A DNA stretch of 64,000 bases from assembly GCF_900110615.1 (NCBI RefSeq), contig NZ_FOEI01000002.1, positions 1 to 64,000 on the forward strand, read 5' to 3'. A program made the position numbers and the translations under genes. The notes below the pieces were generated by a model. It did no database searches, had not been told where the DNA came from, and saw nothing but the letters and a program-made list of their open reading frames with translations. The stretch is from Flavobacterium urocaniciphilum (lineage in GTDB: Bacteria; Bacteroidota; Bacteroidia; Flavobacteriales; Flavobacteriaceae). Below, piece after piece: positions 43,173-51,103 of this stretch (its first letter is position 1; each line of letters opens with the position of its first letter).

Positions 43173-43778
43173 TTTAGTGTTTTTCATAACCATATCAACT
43201 GTAATTGCACACGATACAATAACTATTTTGTTTGTGTCTTCAGCATGTTCAGGAACAATAGAAACACGGTATTTGTCTGCTCTTGTAAAAAATTCTTTAA
43301 CAACACCACCCCATTTTTTATTAATTGTACCAATTGAATTACCATTTTGATTTTCAATTTTAAAGTCCCAAGCTTTCCAATCACCTGTAATTTTAGCAAT
43401 TACTTCTTCTTTAGCATTAATAATAATAAAAGTAGGCTTGAACAATTTAAATTTTTGTTTTATAGTTCCAATTAAGACTTGATTAGCATCATAAACGGTA
43501 ATTTTACTCATCCAAAATGTCCAACCTCTTTTGATAGTCACTTGTAAATCGTTATCTATGTTGTGAACTTCTAATGTAAAAGGAAACATAGCTTTGTTTA
43601 AAAATAAACGTAAAAATTTATGCCAACCTGATACTTTTTGTTGTATAGTTCCAACTTGTTCTGTTTCTTCATTGTATACTTTGTAAGTATTACCAAATTT
43701 AAAATAATTCACATTTTCATCGATGAAATATTCATTGCTTTCAAAAAATTTGGGAATCATTAAGTTTTCTTGTTCCAT
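43170..43778 (-). CDS. Phospholipid scramblase/LURP-like protein
   Basis: The 202-residue protein has no signal peptide and consists of repeated strand pairs of the form (V/I)GTIxxK: QVGTIQQKVSG, LIGTIKQKFKLF, SIGTINKKWGG. This pattern and WTFWMSKITVYDANQVLIG resemble the tubby-like beta-barrel of scramblase/LURP-one proteins, with a hydrophobic C-terminal helix (VIVSCAITVDMVMK) filling the barrel. Bacterial members have no proven activity. The assignment is by pattern; a DUF of similar fold would also fit. Confidence 0.65.
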   Translation of the reverse strand: MEQENLMIPKFFESNEYFIDENVNYFKFGNTYKVYNEETEQVGTIQQKVSGWHKFLRLFLNKAMFPFTLEVHNIDNDLQVTIKRGWTFWMSKITVYDANQVLIGTIKQKFKLFKPTFIIINAKEEVIAKITGDWKAWDFKIENQNGNSIGTINKKWGGVVKEFFTRADKYRVSIVPEHAEDTNKIVIVSCAITVDMVMKNTK

Positions 43779-43885
43779 AATATGTTTTTAATTTATGCGA
43801 AAATACCTATATTTTATTTTAGGAAGATTTTTTAAACAGTTTTTTTCTGAAAATTATTGATTGTATCTTCGTAAAAATTTTTAAA

Positions 43886-44923
43886 ATGAAATACACAACA
43901 CTTCCAAATACCAATCTAAAAGTTAGTAAAGCTTGTTTAGGAACCATGACCTTCGGAAATCAAAACACCGAAGCCGAAGCTCATTCTCAATTAGATTTCG
44001 CAATAGAACGCGGTATTAATTTTATTGATACTGCCGAAATGTATCCAATTGGTGGTAACGAACATATTTTTGGAAGTACGGAACGTTTTATAGGAACTTG
44101 GTTAGCGAAAAACAAGCATAAACGTGATGATTTAGTTGTTGCCACAAAAATTGCTGGTCCAAATCGTGGGATGAGTTACATCCGTCAGCCGTTAGATTTT
44201 TCCAAAAAAAGCATCACAGAAGCAGTTGAATTAAGTTTGAAAAACCTACAAACTGATTATATCGATTTGTATCAAACGCATTGGCCAGAACGTGTAATGA
44301 ATATGTTTCAGAAAAGAGGTTTGGAGAAAATCGATACGAATTGGCAAGAAAATGTTTTTGAAGTTTTAACCGTTTTTGATGGTTTAATTAAAGAAGGAAA
44401 AATTAAACATATCGGACTTTCGAATGAAAATCCGTGGGGTGTGATGAAATTTTTAAATGAAAGTGAAAAGCATAATTTACCTCGAATTGCAACTATTCAG
44501 AATCCATTTTCGTTATTAAATCGTTTGTACGAAGTTGGACTTTCAGAAATTGGAATGCGTGAAAATGTAGGATTGTTAGCGTATTCTCCATTAGGTTTCG
44601 GATTTTTAACGGGTAAATATTTAAACGGTTATCCTGAAAATTCAAGAATGAAATTGTTTCCACATTTTGTGCGATATACAAATGAAAATTGTTTTAAAGC
44701 CACAAAATTATACCAAGAGTTGGCCCATAGTTTAGGTTTAACCATTACAGAAATGGCTATTGCTTTTGTAAATCATCAAGATTTTGTTTCATCGACTTTA
44801 ATTGGTGCCACAACCATCGATCAATTAGAAGAAAATATCAATGCTTTTGATGTGATGCTTACAGATGAGGTTTTACAAGAGATTAATAAAATTCAGGAAT
44901 TAATTCCGAATCCAGCGCCGTAA
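43886..44923 (+). CDS. Aldo/keto reductase (Tas-like)
   Basis: The 345-residue NADP(H)-dependent TIM-barrel oxidoreductase has the catalytic tetrad Asp and Tyr in FIDTAEMYP, Lys in VATKIAGP and His in YQTHWP. The N-terminal TTLPNTNLKVSKACLGTMTFG and internal AYSPLGFGFLTGKYLNG agree with the Tas/YajO-type group. A 230-base gap follows it, holding a palindromic repeat. The physiological substrate is not known. Confidence 0.93.
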   Translation: MKYTTLPNTNLKVSKACLGTMTFGNQNTEAEAHSQLDFAIERGINFIDTAEMYPIGGNEHIFGSTERFIGTWLAKNKHKRDDLVVATKIAGPNRGMSYIRQPLDFSKKSITEAVELSLKNLQTDYIDLYQTHWPERVMNMFQKRGLEKIDTNWQENVFEVLTVFDGLIKEGKIKHIGLSNENPWGVMKFLNESEKHNLPRIATIQNPFSLLNRLYEVGLSEIGMRENVGLLAYSPLGFGFLTGKYLNGYPENSRMKLFPHFVRYTNENCFKATKLYQELAHSLGLTITEMAIAFVNHQDFVSSTLIGATTIDQLEENINAFDVMLTDEVLQEINKIQELIPNPAP

Positions 44924-45006
44924 TTTAGTGGTCAGTAAAAGTACCACAACAAATGCAACGTTTGTTACTCTTTTTAAAGTTTTGAGAGACTAAATTCTGT
45001 TTTTTT

Positions 45007-45122
45007 GCCACGAATTCTCGAATATTCATTTAGTAAATTCTATTTAGAATTTTAATTCGAATTATTCATCGATATAATCGATTTTAATTTTTTTCAAATT
45101 ATTTAATTCGAGAATTCGTGGC
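45007..45122. repeat. MITE-like palindromic element
   Basis: A perfect 17-bp inverted repeat (45007-45023, GCCACGAATTCTCGAAT, with 45106-45122 its exact complement) bounds a 116-bp AT-rich element with further short palindromes (ATTCGAAT, ATCGAT). It has no coding capacity and lies between two convergent genes. The GCCACGAATT end recalls a dispersed repeat of Flavobacterium genomes, but copy number cannot be seen here. Confidence 0.8.
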
Positions 45123-45153
45123 TTAATAAGTAATTAAAACAATTCAATATTCC

Positions 45154-46521
45154 TTATTCCACCACCAATTTATACTGCGAAATTTCATTATTATCATTTG
45201 TAATAGAAACAATGTAAAATCCTGGAACAAGCTGACTAATGTCAATTTTGTTTTGATTTATTTTTTCAGTTGTTTGTTGTAAAACAAGTTTTCCGTTTAC
45301 ATCATACATTTTAATTTCTGTTGGATAATTGTTGGCTGATTTTTCAACAAAAAGTATATTTTTTCCTGGATTTGGATAAATAGAAAATCTATTTTTTTCG
45401 AAACTTTCATTACTTAAAGAAGTATCTGTAATTTTATAAATGGTTCCGCTAGTAATATCAGAAATGTATAATTCACCATTTAAATCTTCTCCAAAACTCA
45501 CGAAATTTCCAGAAAAAGTACTGCTAAAAGTAGTTACACCAGTTAAAGTAGTCATTCCGATTTTTCCTAAACAATAATCGGAAAATAAATACTTACCCAC
45601 TAAATTTGGATAGGTTGAACCACGATACACATAACCACCTGTTATAGAACAAGCGCCTGAACTATGATTTATTTCCACTAATGGGAAAGTAGTTCCGGTA
45701 ATAGTAGCGCAATTTCCTGTATTGTTGTAAACAGCATTGGCTTCAAAACAACGCCAACCATAATTTACTCCAGCTAAAGTCGGACTCACTTTATTAATTT
45801 CTTCCCAAACACCCTGACCTACATCGGCAATCCATAAATCGCCATTCAATTTGTCAAATGAAAATTTCCATGGATTTCTTAGTCCAATTGCCCAAATTTC
45901 ATCATTTCCTGCTATACCAACATACGGATTTGTAGGCGGATTGATGTAAAAAGGTGCTATGGTTGAGTTGACATCAATACGCAACAATTTTCCTAAATTA
46001 TCATTAATGTTTTGTGCTCTGTTGCCTGGATCGCCAGCACTTCCGCCATCACCCATAGCAATATATAAATAACCATCTGGACCGAATTTTAAACAACCGC
46101 CATTATGGTTGCTAAATGGTTGCGTAATGGTCATTAAAATAGTTCCAGTTGTATTGGCAATATCTGGATTGGCAGAAACGGAATAACGTGCAATAACGGT
46201 ATTACCTGAAGTGTTGGTATAATTCACAAAAAAATATCCGTTAGAACTATAATTCGGGTGAAAAGCCAAACCGAGTAAACCTCGTTCGCCGCCTGTACTA
46301 ATTATAGTTGAAAGATTTAAAAAGGGTGTTGCGTTAACAGTTCCGTTTGAATTTACTATTTTAATTCTTCCGGTTTGTTCCACCACAAAAAAACGAGAGT
46401 CGCCAGCATGTGTAATTTCCACAGGTGAGGAAAATCCTGTAGCAAATGATTGTAAAGAAATGGTTTGACACCATGTGAAATTAAAAATACAAAGCAATAA
46501 TAGTGAAAAAGTAGTTTTCAT
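45154..46521 (-). CDS. T9SS-secreted PQQ-dependent sugar dehydrogenase-like protein
   Basis: The 455-residue exported protein has a signal peptide (about 1-18), a six-bladed glucose/sorbosone dehydrogenase propeller (about 25-370) with RGLLGLAFHPNYSSNGYFFVNYT, CLKFGPDGYLYIAMGDGGSAGDPGNRAQN and GLRNPWKFSFD, and a C-terminal type A sorting domain (about 375-455) with FSIYPNPGKNILFVE and MYDVNGKLVLQQT. It should reach the cell surface through T9SS. The His/Arg residues that contact the quinone look present but were not aligned. Confidence 0.9.
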   Translation of the reverse strand: MKTTFSLLLLCIFNFTWCQTISLQSFATGFSSPVEITHAGDSRFFVVEQTGRIKIVNSNGTVNATPFLNLSTIISTGGERGLLGLAFHPNYSSNGYFFVNYTNTSGNTVIARYSVSANPDIANTTGTILMTITQPFSNHNGGCLKFGPDGYLYIAMGDGGSAGDPGNRAQNINDNLGKLLRIDVNSTIAPFYINPPTNPYVGIAGNDEIWAIGLRNPWKFSFDKLNGDLWIADVGQGVWEEINKVSPTLAGVNYGWRCFEANAVYNNTGNCATITGTTFPLVEINHSSGACSITGGYVYRGSTYPNLVGKYLFSDYCLGKIGMTTLTGVTTFSSTFSGNFVSFGEDLNGELYISDITSGTIYKITDTSLSNESFEKNRFSIYPNPGKNILFVEKSANNYPTEIKMYDVNGKLVLQQTTEKINQNKIDISQLVPGFYIVSITNDNNEISQYKLVVE

Positions 46522-46596
46522 AGTTAAGAATTTTTAATTTATGTAAATATAGAAAAAAATCTTACAACTTTCAATAAACTGCATGTAATCAGATTA

Positions 46597-46980
46597 TTAT
46601 AATTTAATATGAATCGCTTGCAATGATTCATTTCCAATAACACTTGCTTTGTGTCCGTGAATTTCATTATTGAAAATAATATGTTCTGGTAGATTATCTT
46701 GAGCAATAAAACAGTTGCCAGCAGTAAAAATTTTGAATTCGCCGTTTTGCAATTCGATTTTTAAACTTCCTTTTTGAATAATAATAAAAGTCGCATCTCC
46801 CGCTACATGAAAATCGGTTTCGTAACCCACATCACTTCTTCGAATTCTGAAATTTTTGGAGCCAATTTGCTCTGTTAAAAACATTCCACCACGTTGTTGT
46901 ACTGAAAAATCTAATTCTGAAAAAATGGAAATTCCGTTTTCGTTTGTCGTAATGGTTGGTATAATAAAAGGTTGATTCAT
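46597..46980 (-). CDS. Cupin-like protein
   Basis: The 127-residue protein has a small double-stranded beta-helix pattern: FRIRRSDVGYETDFHVAGDATFIIIQKGSLKIEL and FTAGNCFIAQDNLPEHIIFN, with possible metal ligands at the two histidines. I start it at 46980 (MNQPFIIP); the frame is open to 47016 but a promoter overlaps that extension. The catalysed reaction is unknown; it could be a small-molecule sensor or isomerase. Confidence 0.75.
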   Translation of the reverse strand: MNQPFIIPTITTNENGISIFSELDFSVQQRGGMFLTEQIGSKNFRIRRSDVGYETDFHVAGDATFIIIQKGSLKIELQNGEFKIFTAGNCFIAQDNLPEHIIFNNEIHGHKASVIGNESLQAIHIKL

Positions 46981-46995
46981 AATTTTAATTTCAAT

Positions 46996-47003
46996 CAAAA
47001 GTA
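46996..47003 (-). promoter_or_regulatory. -7 element of cupin gene
   Basis: The minus strand reads TACTTTTG, a TAnnTTTG match, 15 bases before the start at 46980; it lies inside the longer frame and so supports the shorter one. Confidence 0.6.
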
Positions 47004-47034
47004 ATAAAAAACCCAACAGGTTTTAGAAGCCTGT
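47004..47034 (-). terminator. Terminator after 47102 gene
   Basis: CCCAACAGG / CCTGTTAGG with an A-run on the plus strand (T-run on the minus strand) forms a terminator. It touches the promoter of the next gene. Confidence 0.75.
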
Positions 47035-47101
47035 TAGGTGTGGTTAAGTTATTTTATTACTAAATTTAGAATCGCTATTATGATAGCGTACAAATTATAA
47101 T

Positions 47102-47536
47102 TTAGTTTTCTATTTTAAATATTTCAGTTCCTTTTATCCAAAATATATCAGATTTTAAAAACTTAACTCTTGTTTTAATTATTTGATCTGTTTTGTTTTT
47201 AGGAGACTTTATAATAAATCTTGCATTGGAATTAGTAAAATTCAATGTGTATTTTTTATCTAAGTCATTTTGTTCATCACAAATGAATGTAATTAAATTG
47301 TCTTTCATAGTCCATTTCCCTTTACCATAGATGTTTTTTTCTGTTGGTATTTCAAATTTAACGTTTGAATAATATTGGAAAAAAAATGTTCCATTTTCGT
47401 TTAAAGTTAATTTCCATTCTGTTAAATTACCATCTTTAGTAGTAATGGAAAATTGGTAATCGCCAATAGCTTTATCTACTTGAGAGAATAATGTTAAATT
47501 GAATATTAAGATTAAAATTGTTAAAATCGTTTTCAT
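47102..47536 (-). CDS. Small secreted beta-rich protein (lipocalin-like), unknown
   Basis: The 144-residue protein has a signal peptide (about 1-18, ending LFSQ) and a mature part with YQFSITTKDGNLTEWKLTLNENGTFFFQYYSN, GKGKWTMKDNLITFICDEQND. This order, 'growing' beta strands with GKWTxxDNLI, resembles lipocalin-like domains that check for small ligands. No catalytic residue is evident. Single-gene unit with a terminator after it. Confidence 0.68.
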   Translation of the reverse strand: MKTILTILILIFNLTLFSQVDKAIGDYQFSITTKDGNLTEWKLTLNENGTFFFQYYSNVKFEIPTEKNIYGKGKWTMKDNLITFICDEQNDLDKKYTLNFTNSNARFIIKSPKNKTDQIIKTRVKFLKSDIFWIKGTEIFKIEN

Positions 47537-47614
47537 AGGTTTGGTTTTAATATATAATTTCTATTGGCTTTTTTATATTTTATGATTTCTCACAAATCGT
47601 TACTAAAAATTAAT

Positions 47615-49234
47615 CTATAAATTTCCAATCACTTTATCTTTTGGATATTTTACTTTGTAACTAATTCTATATTTCTTAGTTTCATTTGGTTTCAGTTTGA
47701 TTTCCCAAGTTAAAACACCTGTTTCTTCATTGGCTTTTGCACCATCTTTATCCAATAATTCTACTGTCATTTCTTTATCTGTACTTAACGGATATTGATC
47801 TTTTAACAACATATTAATTTCTTCTTTTTTGTTGTTTCGAACAATAATATCATAAGTGAACGTTTGTTCTTTGTAAGATGACAAGAATTTAGTCCCCGAT
47901 TTATCCACCACTTTTTCACGTTTAATGGAGATTTTTTTATCTCTACCCATACTTAAGTTCAACGTATCTTGCGTTTGGTTCGGATTAATTACTGTTTTAC
48001 CCACATACATCCCTTCGAAAATAATATTGGCTTCACCAGGTAATAAATTATACTTACTATAATCTTTTAATTCGGCTAATAAAAAGGCTTCTTTTTCTAC
48101 TTTCGGAACCGCATAATATTTATACGTTGCTGGTAATTTTAAATCTTTTAAGGCTACACTGTGCGCTTTTCCGTTTGATAAAATGTCATACGGAATGTCG
48201 ATGTCGAATGATACGTTTAGTTGACCTTCTACAATTTCTGTATAGTTTGAAATACCGATTTGTTCTTTTTTAGTAACAGATCTATAGCCTAGTGCTTCAA
48301 CATCTTCCATTGATTGAATTACATTTGATGCAGGTGCATTATTATAAACTTTATAATTCGCAGGATATCCATATCTCAAGAACCAAGCTTGTAATAACGG
48401 CGCTACATTATTTTGATTTGGATTTCCGCTTGAAAGTGTCAGTTTCACTTTTTTCCAATCGATTCCTGTGCTTTGCGTGACTTTAGCTTTATACATTAAG
48501 TTAATTGGAGTGTTGATGTTTTCCGCACGTAAATCGTAAAATGGTTGCCATGAAGCAGCATTAGTAATATAGGAAATATCTAAATTAACATTACCGGCAA
48601 TTTCATTCATAACTTGTAAAATTAATTTTCCTTTAGACGCTTTTTCTTCTTTTTCGGTATTGATTTCTAACTTTTTGTTTAAAAAATCAATCTTCTTTTG
48701 CATGTCTGCTTCTTTGTCGGAAAGTAAATTCATAGTGTTATTTAACTGCGTTCTTTTGCTATTATAATAATCTACTAATTTCATTAATTCAGCAACACTC
48801 AATCCCGAATTTTGTCCAGCCACTTGTTGGTTTTTGTCTAATAATTCAATGGTTTTAGAATGAGAAATACGATCGTTATAAATTTTTAATTTTTCCTTTT
48901 GTAGGAATTGAATACTATCGCGAACTCGTTTAATAGACGGATTGTTTTCGTCAATTTCGAATTCTGAAATATAATTCTGCGTAAATTGAACCGACATAAC
49001 CGTTAAGTTATTGGGTGCGCCAATTTGTACCGTACTTTCGTTTAAATAATCAGCTACATTTTTAATTACGATTTCACTCGTTCCAACAGGTAAATTAACA
49101 GAGGTAGATTGCGTTAATTCGGCTCCAGAAAAATATACTGTTGCAGCTTTAGTTTTGGCTGATGTGAAAATTGGTTTTTGTGCAAATGAAATTGCTGTTA
49201 CCAATAAGGTTATGGATAATATTAGTTTTTTCAT
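47615..49234 (-). CDS. DUF4139 (MuiA-like) secreted protein
   Basis: The 539-residue protein has a signal peptide (about 1-18), an N-terminal DUF4140-like domain (ATVYFSGAELTQSTSVNLPVG), a coiled coil (about 85-195), then the DUF4139 domain (about 200-530) with SYITNAASWQPFYDLRAENI and LSSGNPNQNNVAPLLQAWFL. Such proteins are called mucoidy inhibitor MuiA-like. I start it at 49234 (MKKLILSITLL); the longer frame begins inside the VWA gene's end and runs through a repeat. Its pairing with a VWA lipoprotein is conserved-looking. Confidence 0.9.
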   Translation of the reverse strand: MKKLILSITLLVTAISFAQKPIFTSAKTKAATVYFSGAELTQSTSVNLPVGTSEIVIKNVADYLNESTVQIGAPNNLTVMSVQFTQNYISEFEIDENNPSIKRVRDSIQFLQKEKLKIYNDRISHSKTIELLDKNQQVAGQNSGLSVAELMKLVDYYNSKRTQLNNTMNLLSDKEADMQKKIDFLNKKLEINTEKEEKASKGKLILQVMNEIAGNVNLDISYITNAASWQPFYDLRAENINTPINLMYKAKVTQSTGIDWKKVKLTLSSGNPNQNNVAPLLQAWFLRYGYPANYKVYNNAPASNVIQSMEDVEALGYRSVTKKEQIGISNYTEIVEGQLNVSFDIDIPYDILSNGKAHSVALKDLKLPATYKYYAVPKVEKEAFLLAELKDYSKYNLLPGEANIIFEGMYVGKTVINPNQTQDTLNLSMGRDKKISIKREKVVDKSGTKFLSSYKEQTFTYDIIVRNNKKEEINMLLKDQYPLSTDKEMTVELLDKDGAKANEETGVLTWEIKLKPNETKKYRISYKVKYPKDKVIGNL

Positions 49235-49240
49235 GTGTTT

Positions 49241-49264
49241 GTCATTACGAGGTGCGAAGTAATC
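49241..49264. repeat. Dispersed palindromic repeat fragment
   Basis: GTCATTACGAGG followed by TGCGAAGTAATC resembles the widespread GTCATTGCGAGG-xxx-CGAAGCAATC repeat. ATTAC and GTAAT at its ends are complementary. It lies between the VWA and DUF4139 genes and creates a spurious extension of the latter. Confidence 0.6.
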
Positions 49265-49283
49265 TATTACCTCTAGGTTATTT

Positions 49284-50456
49284 TTACTTTTTATCAACAG
49301 TATAATTTTTAGATTTTGCTAATTCGATAATAGATGTACTAATGGCATTTCCTAAATCGTCTTGTTTGTTTTGTTTTTTAGCTTCTGCATCAATAAAATC
49401 TTGACGTTTTTTAGCTAATTCTGCAATTTCTTTTTGAATGGTTTCTCTTTCTTTTGTTTTCTCGGCTACAAATTTTTTAATTTCTTCTGCAGATTTACCT
49501 TTTAATTCTGAAGGCAATTCTTCCGCTTTAATTTTTGAAAGTGCATCTTTATCTTCTTTTACACGGTCTATTAAATCCCAATCATCATTTCTATAAATGG
49601 CACTCGATTTACTAACAGCTCTTTCTGTAGAATTGGCTGCTGAAATACTTTCTGCATTTTTATCTTGAACCATTTGATTCATTTTTTTAGTTTCACCTTT
49701 AACACCATATCCTACATAAGTTGTATTGATTTGGATATTTAATTCATTAATTTTAGTATCGTAAGGAGTTAAGATATATTGAATCGTTTGGTTACTATTG
49801 ATGTTGAAATATTTTCCAGTTGCAGTATCTGCGCCGTCTTTCCATAATAATTTTATACCTTCATTTTGATCACCACAAAAAATAGTATTAACATAAATAT
49901 TATTTTTTAAAGCAGTTCCTATCGCATCTTTATAATTAATTCCACCTTGATTGAAAGCTTCGTTTCCAGCGATATAAACTAATTTCATATTGTTTTTGCC
50001 ATCATCCCATTTTAATTCTTTAGTAGCGTCACTAATTACAGCGCCACAATATTCTGAACCGCCATTTGTTCTTAACGAGAATAATTTTTCAGAAATTAAA
50101 TCTAAATCAGTGGTAAGGGCAGTTACTTGACGGATGTAATTTTTTTCTGCAGATAAACCATCGTTACCATATTCGTATAAGGCAATTTCAATTGTAGGTG
50201 TTTTGCCCGAATATTTCAACGTGGTAAGCGTGTTAACGATATTCCATAAACGCGATTTGGCTTGTTCAATTAAACCATCCATACTGTTTGAAGTATCCAA
50301 TAATAAGGCAACTTGAATTTTAGTGTTTTCTTCAACGATTGGTTTTTTGTCTAATTTGGCAATTAATTGATTAGGTTCAATTTCATTTACTTTATTACAG
50401 CTCAACATACTCATTGAGGTGAATATAAGTCCGAATGTGAAAATTACTTTTTTCAT
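49284..50456 (-). CDS. VWA-domain lipoprotein
   Basis: The 390-residue protein has a lipoprotein signal (Cys20 in MLSCNKVN) and a von Willebrand A domain (about 45-245). The MIDAS ligands are seen as LLLDTSNSMDGL (DxSxS) and LRTNGGSEYCGAV, so it should bind a divalent metal. A charged helical region (about 300-370, Glu/Lys-rich) follows. It precedes the DUF4139 gene by about 50 bases and is probably co-transcribed, suggesting a complex at the envelope. Confidence 0.88.
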   Translation of the reverse strand: MKKVIFTFGLIFTSMSMLSCNKVNEIEPNQLIAKLDKKPIVEENTKIQVALLLDTSNSMDGLIEQAKSRLWNIVNTLTTLKYSGKTPTIEIALYEYGNDGLSAEKNYIRQVTALTTDLDLISEKLFSLRTNGGSEYCGAVISDATKELKWDDGKNNMKLVYIAGNEAFNQGGINYKDAIGTALKNNIYVNTIFCGDQNEGIKLLWKDGADTATGKYFNINSNQTIQYILTPYDTKINELNIQINTTYVGYGVKGETKKMNQMVQDKNAESISAANSTERAVSKSSAIYRNDDWDLIDRVKEDKDALSKIKAEELPSELKGKSAEEIKKFVAEKTKERETIQKEIAELAKKRQDFIDAEAKKQNKQDDLGNAISTSIIELAKSKNYTVDKK

Positions 50457-50585
50457 GATTATTTAATTTTTTAGCAAAGTAGAATTGGAAACTTTACTGG
50501 TTAGAATCTCAAAAATTTTAAGCGCTTAAAGCTGCTCTAATTATAGAGATTACTATTTTCATGAAAAGGTTGGGAAAGAAATAAA

Positions 50586-51101
50586 TTATTTTTCTAATTT
50601 ATTTATAAGTAGTTCAATTTCAGACTTTTGAATAGCGTATTTTTTTTGTAATTCGCCATCTTTTTCCATTCGATTATAATATTCTAACGCTTTTTTTGCG
50701 AAAAAGATTCTATGAAAAGTAGAAGCATGTGGAACTTTTGGAAAAGTTTTGTGAAAACACATTTCATAATAAGCTTGCCATTCACGTTCTTCTCGGGCTT
50801 GAATACTATATAATTTTGATTTTTGAATGACGTGCATCATTTCATGAGCTAATAAATTTATTATCAACTCAAATTGATATTCAAAAACATTTTCAGGAAT
50901 TCTAATGTAAATAGGATCACCGATTTCTCCTTCTGCAGTAAATAAAATATAATCGGGTTTGGCAGGTTCTCTTAAAACTATTCCCGCAAAATTGGGTTGA
51001 TTCAGTTCAAATTCATCAATTAAGAATAAAGCAGCTTCTTCCGTTTGACCTAATTCATGGTAGGTTTGAAGTAATTGTACTATTTCTGCTTTTTTCTTCA
51101 T
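50586..51101 (-). CDS. Zincin-like metallopeptidase domain protein
   Basis: The 171-residue protein has the HExxH zinc-binding sequence as LLAHEMMHVIQ (about residue 96-106), followed 20 or so residues later by REEREWQAYYEMC, which could provide the third glutamate of a gluzincin. No signal peptide is seen, so it should be cytoplasmic. It ends three bases before radA begins in the same direction... that is, it lies directly downstream of radA (two-base gap). The substrate is unknown. Confidence 0.72.
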   Translation of the reverse strand: MKKKAEIVQLLQTYHELGQTEEAALFLIDEFELNQPNFAGIVLREPAKPDYILFTAEGEIGDPIYIRIPENVFEYQFELIINLLAHEMMHVIQKSKLYSIQAREEREWQAYYEMCFHKTFPKVPHASTFHRIFFAKKALEYYNRMEKDGELQKKYAIQKSEIELLINKLEK

Positions 51102-51103
51102 TT

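Noticed and set aside
46597..47536. Cupin and small secreted protein considered as a toxin-antitoxin pair
   Set aside because: They are separated by a terminator and a promoter, one has a signal peptide, and neither shows toxin or antitoxin motifs.
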